Below, piece after piece: positions 25,744 through 34,789 of a stretch of DNA of 64,000 bases. The notes below the pieces were generated by a model. The model had not been told where the DNA came from and did no database searches. It saw only the letters and a list, made by a program, of their open reading frames with translations. Origin of the DNA: Haloarcula argentinensis DSM 12282 (GTDB taxonomy: Archaea > Halobacteriota > Halobacteria > Halobacteriales > Haloarculaceae); contig AOLX01000014.1 of NCBI GenBank assembly GCA_000336895.1, positions 62,001-126,000 on the forward strand. The letters are read 5' to 3'. The translations under genes and the position numbers were made by a program. Within the stretch, counting starts at the first letter, position 1. Each line of letters begins with the position of its first letter.

Positions 25744-27897
25744 TTATTCCGTATCGTTGGTCGTCTCGCCCCAGTCTAACGCCGTCTTGAGGTCGTGTTT
25801 TGGCGGCGAGCAGGCGAAGTTCCGGCAGGCGTACACCGTCGGTCGGTCGTCGACCTGCGTGCGACCGGCCCAGATCGGCGGCGACTCGTTCAGTCCCAGC
25901 GTGTCGAGCCACTGTTCGAAGCGGTCCTCGTCGGCTGGGCGGTGAGCTAGCAGGCGGCGCGGGACGTACCGCTCGGCGAGGGTCTCAGTCCACTCGGTTG
26001 GGTAGTCCGACTGATCTCCGACCAGCGTGAGTTCCAGCGCACCCTGTTCGTAGGTGTCCGTCGCCAGCGTGAGCGAGGCGTGCTGGAGCGGGTTCGAGGA
26101 GACGCGGTCGGCGTGGGTCCGGATGACCCGCTCGGCCACGCTTTCGAAGCGGTCGTCGTCGCTGAAATGTGACAGCGACAGCAGGAGGTCGACAGCGACG
26201 CCTGTACTCGAAGGCGTCGACTGATCGGTCAGTTCCTGCGGCCGGGCGACCAACGATTCGCCGCCGGTCGGGGTGAAAAACAGCGTGCCCTGTTCGTCGT
26301 CCCAGAATGCCTCCGTGATGGCCTGCCCGAGGTCCATCGCGAACGCGAGGTGCTCCACGTCGCCGGTCGCCTCGAACAGCGTCAGCGCGCCGCGGCCGAG
26401 GAACGCGTAGTCCTCAAGATAGCCGTCGATGGCCACGTCACCGTCCTTGTACCGGCGGTTGAGTCGCCCCGCATCGTCGTCCCACAGGTACTCCCGGACG
26501 AACGAGAGGGCGTCGGCGGCCACGTCGGCATAGGCGTCGTCGAGCACAATCGCGCCCTCAGCGAGCGTCCGGATCATCAGACCGTTCCAGCCGGCCAGCA
26601 CCTTCTCGTCACGGGCCGGTCGCGGTCGGTTCTCTCTGGCCTCGAAGGCCTCGTTTAGCGCCCGCTGGAGGCTCCCTGTGATTTCGTCCTCGCTCTGGTC
26701 GTACTCCTCGGCAAGCACAGATACCGGCTTCCGGACGGCGAGCACGGTCGCGCCCTCGAAGTTGCCCCGCTCCGTGACGCCGAAGTAGTCACAGAAAATC
26801 TCAGCGTCCGTCTCGTCGTCGACAGCCTCGTGGACTTGCTCGGGCGTCCAGACGTAGAACAGTCCCTCTTCCGTCTCGCCCTCAGGCTCATCGATTGGCG
26901 CACTTTCCGCGTCCAGTGTGCTGAAGAAACCTCCTTCTGGATGTTGCATCTCGCGCTGGACGAACTCGAAGGTCTCCCGGACGACCGAGGCGTAGCGCTC
27001 TGAGCCGATAGCCTGATAGCCGGCGAGGAAGGCACGGGGAATCTCGGCGTTGTCGTACAGCATTTTCTCGAAGTGTGGGACCGCCCACTGCTGGTCCGTC
27101 GCGTAGCGGTGGAAGCCGCCGCCGACATGGTCGTACAGCCCCCGGTCGGCCATCACGTCCAGCGTCTCCTCGACGACGTTCAGGTAGTCTTCTTGACCGC
27201 CACCCGCGTGCGCCCGAAGCAGCGCGTGCAGCCGCCCGTTCTGGGGGAACTTCGGGCCGCCGGAGCCCCAGCCGCCGTCCTGCCGGTCCGCACCGCGGTG
27301 GGCGATGGTGCCGGCAGTCTGGATGATGTCCTCTGCGGGGTCCTCGGGATCAGCCGGCGTCGCTTCGAGGTCGCTCTCGATAGCCTCGGTCCACTGCCGG
27401 GCACGGTTCTCCATCTCCTCGCGCTGCTCGGGGTCCGACCACGAGCCTGAAAGGCGCTGGAGCAGGTCGCCAAAGCCCGGCTGGCCGCGCTTCTCCTCTG
27501 GCGGGAAGTACGTCCCGACGTAGAACGGCTCCCCCTCCGGCGTGAGCCAGGCCGACAGCGGCCAGCCACCGCCGCCGGTCACCTGCTGGCAGATACTCAT
27601 GTACACCGAATCGAGGTCCGGGCGCTCCTCGCGGTCGACCTTTATCGGGACGAAGTTCTCGTTGAGTTGCTCGGCGATGGCCTCGTTCTCGAAGCTCTCC
27701 TCCTCCATGACGTGACACCAGTGACACGCCGCGTAGCCGATCGAGAGGAAGATGGGCACGTCCCGTTCCTTGGCGGCCTCTAGGGCCGTCTCGTCCCAGG
27801 GCTGCCAGTTGACGGGATTGTCAGCGTGCTGGCGGAGATACGGGCTCTCCGCCTCGTCGAGTCGGTTTCGGGCCGTCGGATCCGTGGCGTCGCTCAT
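25744..27897 (-). CDS. YyaL/DUF255 thioredoxin-domain protein
   Basis: The 717-residue protein belongs to the spermatogenesis-associated protein 20-like family. The N-terminal thioredoxin-like domain (to about 170) has CHWC at 58-61 in GYAACHWCHVM; the remainder is an (alpha/alpha)6 barrel resembling N-acylglucosamine epimerase folds (YDHVGGGFHRYATDQQWAVPHFEKMLYDN). The C terminus is a small Cys-containing stretch (ACRNFACSPP). Its biochemical role is not established. Convergent with the thioredoxin-like gene, with two bases between stop codons. Confidence 0.9.
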   Translation of the reverse strand: MSDATDPTARNRLDEAESPYLRQHADNPVNWQPWDETALEAAKERDVPIFLSIGYAACHWCHVMEEESFENEAIAEQLNENFVPIKVDREERPDLDSVYMSICQQVTGGGGWPLSAWLTPEGEPFYVGTYFPPEEKRGQPGFGDLLQRLSGSWSDPEQREEMENRARQWTEAIESDLEATPADPEDPAEDIIQTAGTIAHRGADRQDGGWGSGGPKFPQNGRLHALLRAHAGGGQEDYLNVVEETLDVMADRGLYDHVGGGFHRYATDQQWAVPHFEKMLYDNAEIPRAFLAGYQAIGSERYASVVRETFEFVQREMQHPEGGFFSTLDAESAPIDEPEGETEEGLFYVWTPEQVHEAVDDETDAEIFCDYFGVTERGNFEGATVLAVRKPVSVLAEEYDQSEDEITGSLQRALNEAFEARENRPRPARDEKVLAGWNGLMIRTLAEGAIVLDDAYADVAADALSFVREYLWDDDAGRLNRRYKDGDVAIDGYLEDYAFLGRGALTLFEATGDVEHLAFAMDLGQAITEAFWDDEQGTLFFTPTGGESLVARPQELTDQSTPSSTGVAVDLLLSLSHFSDDDRFESVAERVIRTHADRVSSNPLQHASLTLATDTYEQGALELTLVGDQSDYPTEWTETLAERYVPRRLLAHRPADEDRFEQWLDTLGLNESPPIWAGRTQVDDRPTVYACRNFACSPPKHDLKTALDWGETTNDTE

Positions 27898-27951
27898 ACC
27901 CGTGGCTGGGAGCGCCGCGGTGAAAAGGAACGCGACGCCGGCAGCGACGCC

Positions 27952-28215
27952 TCACTCGCCAGCCAGCCGGATTCCACGGGCAATGACATACATAAGGACG
28001 ACACCGGCTCCGATGGCGAGGATGAACTCACCAAGCAGGGCCAGTACTACACCCAGTGCGGAGTTCTCCGCGCCGAAGAACGCGATTGCATAGAGAGGGA
28101 GGCTCCCAGCGACGAACACGCCGATGAGCTTCGCGAGTGGCACGGCCTCCGAGAGTATCTGGGCCCTGTCTATCTCTCCTGTCGCGGGGTCGATGAATGG
28201 GCGGGGAGGGGACAT
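27952..28215 (-). CDS. Small membrane protein of unknown function
   Basis: The 87-residue protein starts at ATG 28215 (MSPPRPFIDPATGEIDRAQILSE). It has two hydrophobic helices, about residues 28-50 (LAKLIGVFVAGSLPLYAIAFFG) and 54-80 (LGVVLALLGEFILAIGAGVVLMYVIA). The N-terminal motif FIDPATGEID is distinctive but not one I can attribute. It is divergent from purD. Confidence 0.7.
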   Translation of the reverse strand: MSPPRPFIDPATGEIDRAQILSEAVPLAKLIGVFVAGSLPLYAIAFFGAENSALGVVLALLGEFILAIGAGVVLMYVIARGIRLAGE

Positions 28216-28326
28216 GTGTCTGTGTGTCCGACAGTTGGGTAAAGTAGCTCCCGGTCTCCGTCTGGCGACTCGTTGGCGCTCGACACAGAAACGACCGCCA
28301 CAGTCAGCGAAAACCGGCGAAAAGAC

Positions 28327-28334
28327 AATACTTA
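28327..28334 (+). promoter_or_regulatory. TATA box of purD
   Basis: AATACTTA lies 27-34 bases before the purD ATG at 28361, predicting an essentially leaderless mRNA. Confidence 0.45.
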
Positions 28335-28360
28335 CGTGAGAGCCCATCCGGCCTTCGGGT

Positions 28361-29713
28361 ATGTCAGAGACAGTGCTGCTCGTGGGTGGCGGCGGTCGGG
28401 AACACGCGATTGCGCGCTCACTCGCGGACTCGCCGGGGGAGCTGTACGCCTGTGCCAGCAACCGGAACCCGGGCATCGTCGCCCTCGCCGACGGCTTCGA
28501 GGCACTCGATACGACCAATCCGAAGGCAGTAACGACCTACGCCCGGGAGGTCGACGCCACACTGGCGGTTATCGGACCCGAGGCGGCCCTCGCCGCCGGG
28601 GTCGCCGACGCGCTGGACGACGCCGGCATCTACACCTTCGGGCCACAGGAACAGGAGGCCCGCATCGAGACGGACAAGGCGTTCCAGCGGCGGTTCATGC
28701 GGGAACACGACATCCCCGGCTGTCCGGACTTCGAGACGTTCGAGGACATGGAGGCCGCCTGCGAGTACATTGACGAGTACGACGGCGACCTCGCGGTCAA
28801 GCCCGCCGGGCTGACCGGCGGCAAGGGCGTCCGCGTCATCGGCGACCAGTGCACCGCTGAGGAGGCCAAAGAATACCTCCGAAGCTCCGACTACGACCGC
28901 GTCGTCCTCGAAGAACGCCTCGTCGGTGAGGAGTTCACCGTTCAGGCATTTGTCGCTAACGGCCAGCTGCGCGTCACACCGGCGGTGCAGGACCACAAAC
29001 GTGCCTACGAAGGTGACGAGGGGCCAAACACCGGCGGCATGGGCAGTTACTCCGATGCCAGCCTCCACCTGCCGTTCATGGACGAGGACGACTACATGGA
29101 CGCCGTCGACGTGCTCCGGGCCATTGTTGAGGCCCTCGACGGCTACAAGGGTGTCCTCTACGGGCAGTTCATGCTCACCGAAACCGGGCCGCGCGTCGTG
29201 GAATTCAACGCCCGCTTTGGCGACCCCGAAGCGATGAACACGCTGCCGATACTGAACACGGACTTCCTCGACGTGCTGACTGCTGCCCGCGACGGTGACC
29301 CCCTGCCACAGCTCTCTTTCCGCCCGATGGCGACCGTCTGCAAGTACGCCGTCCCGGACGGCTACCCGACCGACCCCGACGCCGGGGCGAAGGTAACAAT
29401 TGACGACGACGTCATCGCGGAGGTCGTCAACGACCACCGCAAACAATCCGGTGACAACGCGGAGACGGCCCCGGAGGCGCTGCTGTGCTACGCCAGCGTC
29501 GATGACCGTGAGGACGGTATCTACACGACTACTTCTCGCTCGTACGCTGTCGTTGGCCTCGCAGAAACGATTGCCGACGCGGAGGCCATCGCCGAGGAAG
29601 CGCTTCAGCAAGCCGGTACTGAGGGGCTCCGGGTCCGCCACGACATCGGCAAAGCCGACCTCGTCCAGCAGCGTATCGACCATATGGACGACATCCGCGG
29701 CGGCGGGGACTGA
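28361..29713 (+). CDS. purD: Phosphoribosylamine-glycine ligase
   Basis: PurD joins 5-phosphoribosylamine to glycine with ATP, the second step of purine synthesis. The 450-residue ATP-grasp protein has the N-terminal GGGGREHAIA (residues 8-17), the ATP-binding KPAGLTGGKGVRV, GEEFTVQAFV, the GPNTGGMGSYSD signature and EFNARFGDPEA near the catalytic site. An internal acidic insertion about residues 355-380 is consistent with other haloarchaea. It is divergent from the small membrane protein and followed 55 bases later by the acyltransferase gene. Confidence 0.95.
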   Translation: MSETVLLVGGGGREHAIARSLADSPGELYACASNRNPGIVALADGFEALDTTNPKAVTTYAREVDATLAVIGPEAALAAGVADALDDAGIYTFGPQEQEARIETDKAFQRRFMREHDIPGCPDFETFEDMEAACEYIDEYDGDLAVKPAGLTGGKGVRVIGDQCTAEEAKEYLRSSDYDRVVLEERLVGEEFTVQAFVANGQLRVTPAVQDHKRAYEGDEGPNTGGMGSYSDASLHLPFMDEDDYMDAVDVLRAIVEALDGYKGVLYGQFMLTETGPRVVEFNARFGDPEAMNTLPILNTDFLDVLTAARDGDPLPQLSFRPMATVCKYAVPDGYPTDPDAGAKVTIDDDVIAEVVNDHRKQSGDNAETAPEALLCYASVDDREDGIYTTTSRSYAVVGLAETIADAEAIAEEALQQAGTEGLRVRHDIGKADLVQQRIDHMDDIRGGGD

Positions 29714-29768
29714 GCGTGCGGCATCGAAGCCGACGGGTTTGATTACCGCGGCCCCGTACACGACGGAC

Positions 29769-30287
29769 GTGAGTGGTCCACGACACGACCGGCTGCGCCA
29801 GCATCCGACACCCGGCCCGCACAACTCGCTGTTTCCGTGGCCGGACGCCAAACATCCGCTCCGGGTGATGGTCAACTACGTCGTTATCCTCGTCTGTCGC
29901 ATCTCGCCGAGTCTCCGGCTCAAAAACTGGCTGCTCTCGCACCTCGGCGTCACCGTCGGTGACGGCGTCGCCTGGGGGCTGGAGTCGACACCGGACGTGT
30001 TCTGGCCCGAACTCATCACCGTTGAGGACCACGCCATCATCGGGTACGACGCGACGCTGCTGTGTCACGAGTTTCTGCAGGACGAGTACCGGACCGGCGA
30101 GGTCGTCGTCGGGGAACGGGCGATGATCGGTGCGGGTGCGATTGTGCTGCCCGGCGTCGAAATCGGCCCGGGCGCACAGGTCGCGGCGAACTCGCTCGTG
30201 ACTGACGATGTGCCGCCAGAGACGACCGTCGCCGGCGTCCCGGCTGAGCCGCTGGGCACAGACGACGAGACGACCGAAGCATCGTAA
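29769..30287 (+). CDS. Left-handed beta-helix acyltransferase
   Basis: The 172-residue protein starts at the GTG at 29769, after the purD stop. It has an N-terminal helix region (PWPDAKHPLRVMVNYVVILVCRISPSLRLKNWLLSHLGV) and then hexapeptide repeats (VGDGVAWGLES..., TVEDHAIIGYDATLLCHEF, VGERAMIGAGAIVLPGVEIGPGAQVAANSLVTDDVPPETTVAGVPA). This resembles maltose/galactoside O-acetyltransferases and sugar acyltransferases. The substrate is unknown. It converges on mscS. Confidence 0.82.
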   Translation: MSGPRHDRLRQHPTPGPHNSLFPWPDAKHPLRVMVNYVVILVCRISPSLRLKNWLLSHLGVTVGDGVAWGLESTPDVFWPELITVEDHAIIGYDATLLCHEFLQDEYRTGEVVVGERAMIGAGAIVLPGVEIGPGAQVAANSLVTDDVPPETTVAGVPAEPLGTDDETTEAS

Positions 30288-30293
30288 CCTCGC

Positions 30294-31088
30294 TTAGCCG
30301 CGAATACGGACGATACCCGTATTGAACACGCGCTTGTTCGGGATGATGTACTCCTCGCCGTCGCTTTCGATACGCGTGACGAGGATGTCGACTTCTTGAA
30401 CGATCCCGCTCTGATCGCCGATGACGATCTCGTCGCCGATGCTGTATGGCTCTGTCAGCAGGAGGTAGATGCCGGCTGCACCGGCCTGCAGGATGTCTTT
30501 CAACGCCAGTCCACAGACGAGCACCAGCCCGAACGCGTAGGCCCCAAGGAGAATGAGCAGGGCGAGGGTCTCGACGCCAAGTTGTCCGAGGGCGATGAGT
30601 ACTGCCAGATAGAAGATGCTGTACTTGACGAGTTCGGGCAGGACCGTCGCCTCAGGCATCTTGACGCTGCGCAGCCGCTCGGAGACGACGAGCTTGGCCT
30701 TGTCGCCCGCAATGAGACCGATGATGACGGCAAACAGGGCGATAAACAGGTCAGGCAGGAACGACGTGAAGCGGGCCCAGTACAGTTCCGGGTCTGTCAG
30801 TTGGGCGATGTTGAGGACGGCAGTGACCGTCGTGATGTAGATGAACAGCGCGGCCAGGTTCGAGACGATGCCGACGGTCGATGTACCGAGTCCTCTCGCC
30901 GTCCGCTCGAAGGGTGTCCCCTCAACCGCCTCCGGCACCCCGAGTTCGCGCATGAATCGCCGGGACGAGCGCCAGACGAGATAGCCGAGCACGATACCGA
31001 CAGCCAGTACTACGAGCGAAAAGACGAACGTTCCCTGTGGTGAGAACACGCGCCGAATAATCGTCGCCCAGTCGAAGCCAAACTGCAT
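30294..31088 (-). CDS. MscS-family mechanosensitive channel
   Basis: The 264-residue protein has an N-terminal membrane span (FVFSLVVLAVGIVLGYLVW), two or three more spans between about 70 and 165, and the MscS pore-lining/beta-domain region (LALKDILQAGAAGIYLLLTEPYSIGDEIVIGDQSGIVQEVDILVTRIESDGEEYIIPNKRVF). The beta domain is short, without the large cytoplasmic cage C terminus, so it is a minimal MscS. Such channels release solutes on hypo-osmotic shock. It begins two bases after the dacZ stop codon, which strongly suggests co-transcription. Confidence 0.88.
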   Translation of the reverse strand: MQFGFDWATIIRRVFSPQGTFVFSLVVLAVGIVLGYLVWRSSRRFMRELGVPEAVEGTPFERTARGLGTSTVGIVSNLAALFIYITTVTAVLNIAQLTDPELYWARFTSFLPDLFIALFAVIIGLIAGDKAKLVVSERLRSVKMPEATVLPELVKYSIFYLAVLIALGQLGVETLALLILLGAYAFGLVLVCGLALKDILQAGAAGIYLLLTEPYSIGDEIVIGDQSGIVQEVDILVTRIESDGEEYIIPNKRVFNTGIVRIRG

Positions 31089-31090
31089 CC

Positions 31091-31900
31091 TCAGTACTCC
31101 TCGGGATCGATCTCGAGGACCAGCTCCCCGCCTTTGAACGCCCGTACGAGCCCGTCGCTCTCGGAGAGAACGATAGCCGTCGCCATGGTATCACGGGTGA
31201 CCGCGCCGGCCGCCATGTGCCGTGCACCGAGTCCTTTGGGAATGTCAACACCCTCTGCGGAGGGTTCGAGGTACCGATACGCGGAGACGATTTTGCCGGC
31301 GTCGGAAATGACGAACGCGCCGTCGAGCCGCGAGAACTCCTTCAGCATCACGTTGACGATGGGGTCGCCAACGTGGACGTGGGACTTCTCGAAAGGGTTG
31401 TACGACAGTGGTCGGGACTTGTTCATCACCTTCCCGGCGTCCCCGACGACGAACAGGGCACCGACAGGCTTGCCCTTCTGGCCTTTTTTCCCGAGTTCGA
31501 TGGCGACCTCGAAGACGTCGCGGACGACGCTCGCGTCCGCCCTGGAGTTGACGAACATGTCGTACACGCCGGAGGGGGAGAAGTCGTTGGTCTGGACCCG
31601 AACGAGCGTGTTCTCAGACCCATCCAGCACTTCGGTCACGCAGAGTACCTCGTCGCCCTCGTCGACGATGCCCTGCTCCAGTGCGCCCTCGATGCCGAAG
31701 CGGAGGCGGCCTTCAAGGTCGGTGAAATCGATCGGTAGCTCGACAAACGGCTCCGCATCGAGGGTGTTCTCCGGCCCGACGACGACGATCTCCTCATCGA
31801 CGTCGTCGAACTCCTCGAAAAACGACGCGTTCGGGGAAAACAGGAACACGGCGTCGACGTCTGCGACCAGGTCTCCGAGCAGGTCGCGCAACTCGTTCAT
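31091..31900 (-). CDS. dacZ: Diadenylate cyclase DacZ
   Basis: DacZ makes the second messenger c-di-AMP from two ATP. The 269-residue protein has the DisA_N catalytic signature: DGA in SRLDGAFVISDAGK and RHM in GLGARHMAAGAVT in the last third, with the archaeal N-terminal domain (about 1-115) in front. In Haloferax volcanii dacZ is essential and linked to osmotic control (family knowledge). It is immediately followed by an MscS channel gene on the same strand. Confidence 0.92.
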   Translation of the reverse strand: MNELRDLLGDLVADVDAVFLFSPNASFFEEFDDVDEEIVVVGPENTLDAEPFVELPIDFTDLEGRLRFGIEGALEQGIVDEGDEVLCVTEVLDGSENTLVRVQTNDFSPSGVYDMFVNSRADASVVRDVFEVAIELGKKGQKGKPVGALFVVGDAGKVMNKSRPLSYNPFEKSHVHVGDPIVNVMLKEFSRLDGAFVISDAGKIVSAYRYLEPSAEGVDIPKGLGARHMAAGAVTRDTMATAIVLSESDGLVRAFKGGELVLEIDPEEY

Positions 31901-31972
31901 TATCAGAACGATGCTGTCTGTCGAAAAAAAGGTTGCGGGCAGTCAGCCACGCGTCCGACGGCGGGCCGTACG

Positions 31973-33292
31973 TCAGATATCCTTCGAAGGCACTGCAAGC
32001 AGACGGTCGAACGCGCCACTTTCGCCGTGGCAATGACAGTACGTCCCGATGGTGCTGTATTCTGTGAGGCCGTCGTGTTCGCCGTCGATACCGTCGCCGC
32101 GGACCACGTCGAAGGCGAACGACGCGTCGTTGCCGAGTGTCGCAGCGGAGTAGTGGAACTCGTGTCCGCGCCGGTGCTCGCCGGACGCGGCCACGGCGGA
32201 ATCTGACTGCGCCTCTAGCTCTACGTGGTCAAGCGCCTGATACCGGTCCTGCATCTCGATGTCCGCGGGGAGGACCCCGGCCATCTCGTAGGTGTCGCCG
32301 TCGGTCGTCGTCAGCGACTCCGACAGCGCCATCAGCCCGCCACACTCGCCGTAGACGGGGACGCCGTCAGCGGCACGGACGGCTATTTCATCGAGTGTGT
32401 CGCCGGTTTCGAGCGACTCTCCGTGGAGTTCCGGATAGCCGCCGGGTAGATATATCGCGTCGGCGTCGGGGACTGGGTCGCCGGCGACCGGCGAGAACGT
32501 CTCGACAGTCGACTCGGACCGGAGCCGTTCGAGCACTGTGGGGTAGGTGAAACAGAACGCGCTGTCCTGTGCAACAGCCACCCGGTGGTTGGCCACAGCG
32601 CCGTTATTATCCGCCGTCGCAGTCGCGGCTTCCGGCGGTGCTCGTGCCACGTCGACTAGCCGCTCGACATCGATGGTCTCCGCCGCCGTCGAGAGCGCGT
32701 CGCGATTGAGGCCGGCCTCCGAGCCCATGTGGAGCCCGAGATGGCGGTCGGGAATCTCTAGGTCCGACATCGGCGGAATCCGGCCGAAGTAGGTGAGGTC
32801 TTCGGGGAGTGCGTCCCTGATACCGTCGGCGTGTCGGCCGCCGTGGGCGCGCTGTGCGAGGATGCCGGCCACGTCGATATCGACGCCGATGCGGTCGGCG
32901 TACTGTGCGAACCCGAGCGCCGTCGCAGCAACGCTTTCCATGCCAGCCTTCGCATCCACGACCAGAACGACTGGGAGGTCCAGTCCCTCGGCGACGGCTG
33001 CCGTCGATGTCTTCGTCCCATCGTAGAGCCCCATCACGCCCTCCACGACGCAGATGTCGCCCGTGCCGCGCCAGTAGGTGCGACACATGCCGTCCTCGCC
33101 TGCGAGCCATGGGTCGAGCGTCCGCGACGGCGTGTCGGCGAGTGCTTCGTGGTGGCTCGGGTCGATGAAGTCCGGGCCTGCCTTGGCCGGCTGTGGCTGA
33201 TACCCGGCGTCTTCGAGCGCTGTCAGGGTCGCCAGCGTCGCAACGGTCTTGCCGACGCCGGAGCTCGTGCCGGCGAGGACGACCCCCTCCAT
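31973..33292 (-). CDS. cbiA: Cobyrinic acid a,c-diamide synthase
   Basis: CbiA amidates cobyrinic acid with glutamine and ATP in corrinoid synthesis. The 439-residue protein has P-loop GTSSGVGKT at about 8-16, the CobB/CbiA ATPase body with VEGVMGLYDG and VLVVDAKAGM, and a C-terminal glutamine amidotransferase-like domain with YGECGGLMALSE (nucleophile Cys) and HCHGESGAF (late His). The start is either ATG 33292 or a GTG at 33298 that overlaps the cobT stop. It follows cobT directly and shares its transcript. Confidence 0.92.
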   Translation of the reverse strand: MEGVVLAGTSSGVGKTVATLATLTALEDAGYQPQPAKAGPDFIDPSHHEALADTPSRTLDPWLAGEDGMCRTYWRGTGDICVVEGVMGLYDGTKTSTAAVAEGLDLPVVLVVDAKAGMESVAATALGFAQYADRIGVDIDVAGILAQRAHGGRHADGIRDALPEDLTYFGRIPPMSDLEIPDRHLGLHMGSEAGLNRDALSTAAETIDVERLVDVARAPPEAATATADNNGAVANHRVAVAQDSAFCFTYPTVLERLRSESTVETFSPVAGDPVPDADAIYLPGGYPELHGESLETGDTLDEIAVRAADGVPVYGECGGLMALSESLTTTDGDTYEMAGVLPADIEMQDRYQALDHVELEAQSDSAVAASGEHRRGHEFHYSAATLGNDASFAFDVVRGDGIDGEHDGLTEYSTIGTYCHCHGESGAFDRLLAVPSKDI

Positions 33293-33294
33293 CG

Positions 33295-34335
33295 TCACGC
33301 CCCCTCCTCGGCTGTCGGTGTCGGTTCGTCGCCGATCAGATCGTCGTAGATGGCCGCGAAGCGGTCCCTGACCTCTGCCATCGGGATGCCGGCGCGGTCG
33401 GCGAGTGCCAGCGCACCGCCCATGCCGACCCCCTCCTTGGCCTCGCCGGCGACGAACCGCTTCATCGCGACGTGGTCGCTCCGGTCGAAGCCGGGGTCCG
33501 TCACTGTCAGGTCGAGATCGAGTCGGTCGGCCGACGCCCGCACGTCGGCGCTGTCGTCGTCGGCCACGTAGCTTGTCGTTGCCAGTCCGAGCGGCCCCTC
33601 GTAGCCGCCGTGCCTGACCAGCGCGGCGACGGCGACGCACTGACTGCCGCCGGCCAGCGTTACGGCGGTATCACTCTCGACAGCGCCCGCGGTCAGGCCT
33701 GCAAGCGTCGCCAGAACGGGGTCTCCCATCCGGCGGACCGCCCGCTTCGGTTCGTTCGCGGCGTCGCCCGGTGCGAGCGAACTGGCCTGCAGTCCCTCGT
33801 CGACCAGCGTTTCCTTCTGCACTGTCGGGTTCTCCGGAAGTGACGAAGAAACCATTCCCGTTTCGCCCAGCGCACGAAGAACGCCGAGCGCCGTCGTCGT
33901 CCCGCCGGGAATGGTTTCGCCCAGATACAGTTCGTCGGCCGGGAGCGACTGGCCGAACTGTCGGGCGGCCGCGAACGCCCCGTGGGCCGTCGGCACCGGG
34001 TCCTGCTCCGTGATGTCTTTGCCCGGGCGTGCGCCGACAGAGACCGTCGGTGCCCCGGTCTTTTCCGCCAGGCCGCCGTCGACAACTGTGACGTCAAATC
34101 CCATGACTTCTCGGACGGCTCGCGTCACCAGCGCCGGCGTCGGACAGCCGCTCGGACTGACCGGCGTCACGTCCGTCCGAACCGGTGTGCCGTAGGTCAC
34201 CAACTCCGCGTCTGCCGCGGGCGTTACCGACATTAGTTCGGGATCGGCTCCGGCGGCACTGATCCCCGCCCGACCTGCGGTTTCCGTGGTTCCTGCGACG
34301 AGTGCGAAGCGCGTTCCGCCACCGGGTGAAGTCAT
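33295..34335 (-). CDS. cobT: Nicotinate-nucleotide-dimethylbenzimidazole phosphoribosyltransferase family (CobT)
   Basis: CobT makes the alpha-ribazole phosphate used for the lower ligand of cobamides. The 346-residue protein is the archaeal CobT-like family: [20 protein letters not shown] at 12-31, [10 protein letters not shown], and the [14 protein letters not shown] catalytic-region turn, with [16 protein letters not shown] late. It lacks the bacterial N-terminal layout and is shorter than some bacterial enzymes. First gene of the cobT-cbiA pair, with its own promoter about 25 bases upstream. Confidence 0.88.
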   Translation of the reverse strand: MTSPGGGTRFALVAGTTETAGRAGISAAGADPELMSVTPAADAELVTYGTPVRTDVTPVSPSGCPTPALVTRAVREVMGFDVTVVDGGLAEKTGAPTVSVGARPGKDITEQDPVPTAHGAFAAARQFGQSLPADELYLGETIPGGTTTALGVLRALGETGMVSSSLPENPTVQKETLVDEGLQASSLAPGDAANEPKRAVRRMGDPVLATLAGLTAGAVESDTAVTLAGGSQCVAVAALVRHGGYEGPLGLATTSYVADDDSADVRASADRLDLDLTVTDPGFDRSDHVAMKRFVAGEAKEGVGMGGALALADRAGIPMAEVRDRFAAIYDDLIGDEPTPTAEEGA

Positions 34336-34345
34336 TGTGATTGTA

Positions 34346-34367
34346 TTACCACAAGTAAACTTTAATA
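34346..34367. promoter_or_regulatory. cobT promoter with a TTAC-N5-GTAA inverted repeat
   Basis: On the reverse strand, TATTAAA (34361-34367 forward TTTAATA) lies 26-32 bases before the cobT start, a leaderless promoter position. Between it and the start is the imperfect dyad TTAC-CACAA-GTAA (34346-34358). A repressor bound there would block initiation; which one is unknown. Confidence 0.4.
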
Positions 34368-34421
34368 CCTTGGTGCCGGGGCGGCGTATGATTTATACCG
34401 TGCGCCCGCGGTTGCCCGAAC

Positions 34422-34646
34422 ATGGACGATTTCGACGAACTTCGGTCGTCGTTGACGCCGCGCGAGGACAACGAGGCGATCGCTTCCTACCAGAACACGA
34501 CGGCTGTGGCCTGTCCGTCCTGTGAAGAGCCATTCGACGATATGGTCGTCTGCAAGCAGGAGTTCACCTCCCTCAATCTCGATTTCGAGATGGACCTCTG
34601 TACGACGATCAACGACGGGAAGGTCGTGCTGTTCACCCACAAGTAA
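34422..34646 (+). CDS. Small haloarchaeal protein with a CPSC pair
   Basis: The 74-residue protein has MDDFDELRSSLTPREDNEAIASYQNTTAVACPSCEEPFDDMVVCKQEFTSL and a C-terminal beta-rich segment ending LFTHK. One CPSC and one later Cys could hold zinc with a partner. Comparable ~70-residue proteins occur in haloarchaea without a known role. A TTTATACCG element about 30 bases upstream (near 34391) gives a leaderless promoter. Divergent from cobT. Confidence 0.75.
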   Translation: MDDFDELRSSLTPREDNEAIASYQNTTAVACPSCEEPFDDMVVCKQEFTSLNLDFEMDLCTTINDGKVVLFTHK

Positions 34647-34760
34647 CTGGTCGAAACTGGGACATGTCGTTGTCGTTTTCTGGTTGTTTTCTGTGTCAAT
34701 AGTGTGGTGGCTGGGGCTGGTGAGCTACCTAGAATCAAATATGATAACTCCAGCGACGGC

Positions 34761-34768
34761 TTTTTATA
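34761..34768 (+). promoter_or_regulatory. TATA box for a candidate non-coding RNA
   Basis: TTTTTATA precedes a stretch without a convincing protein frame but with several hairpins beginning 25 bases later. Spacing to the first hairpin fits a transcription start near 34790. Confidence 0.45.
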
Positions 34769-34789
34769 CATCTCCCCTCGTTGTCTGAG

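Noticed and set aside
33293..33640. N-terminal extension of CbiA into cobT
   Set aside because: Arginine-rich, overlaps cobT entirely and does not resemble CbiA; the start near 33292 gives a standard N terminus.
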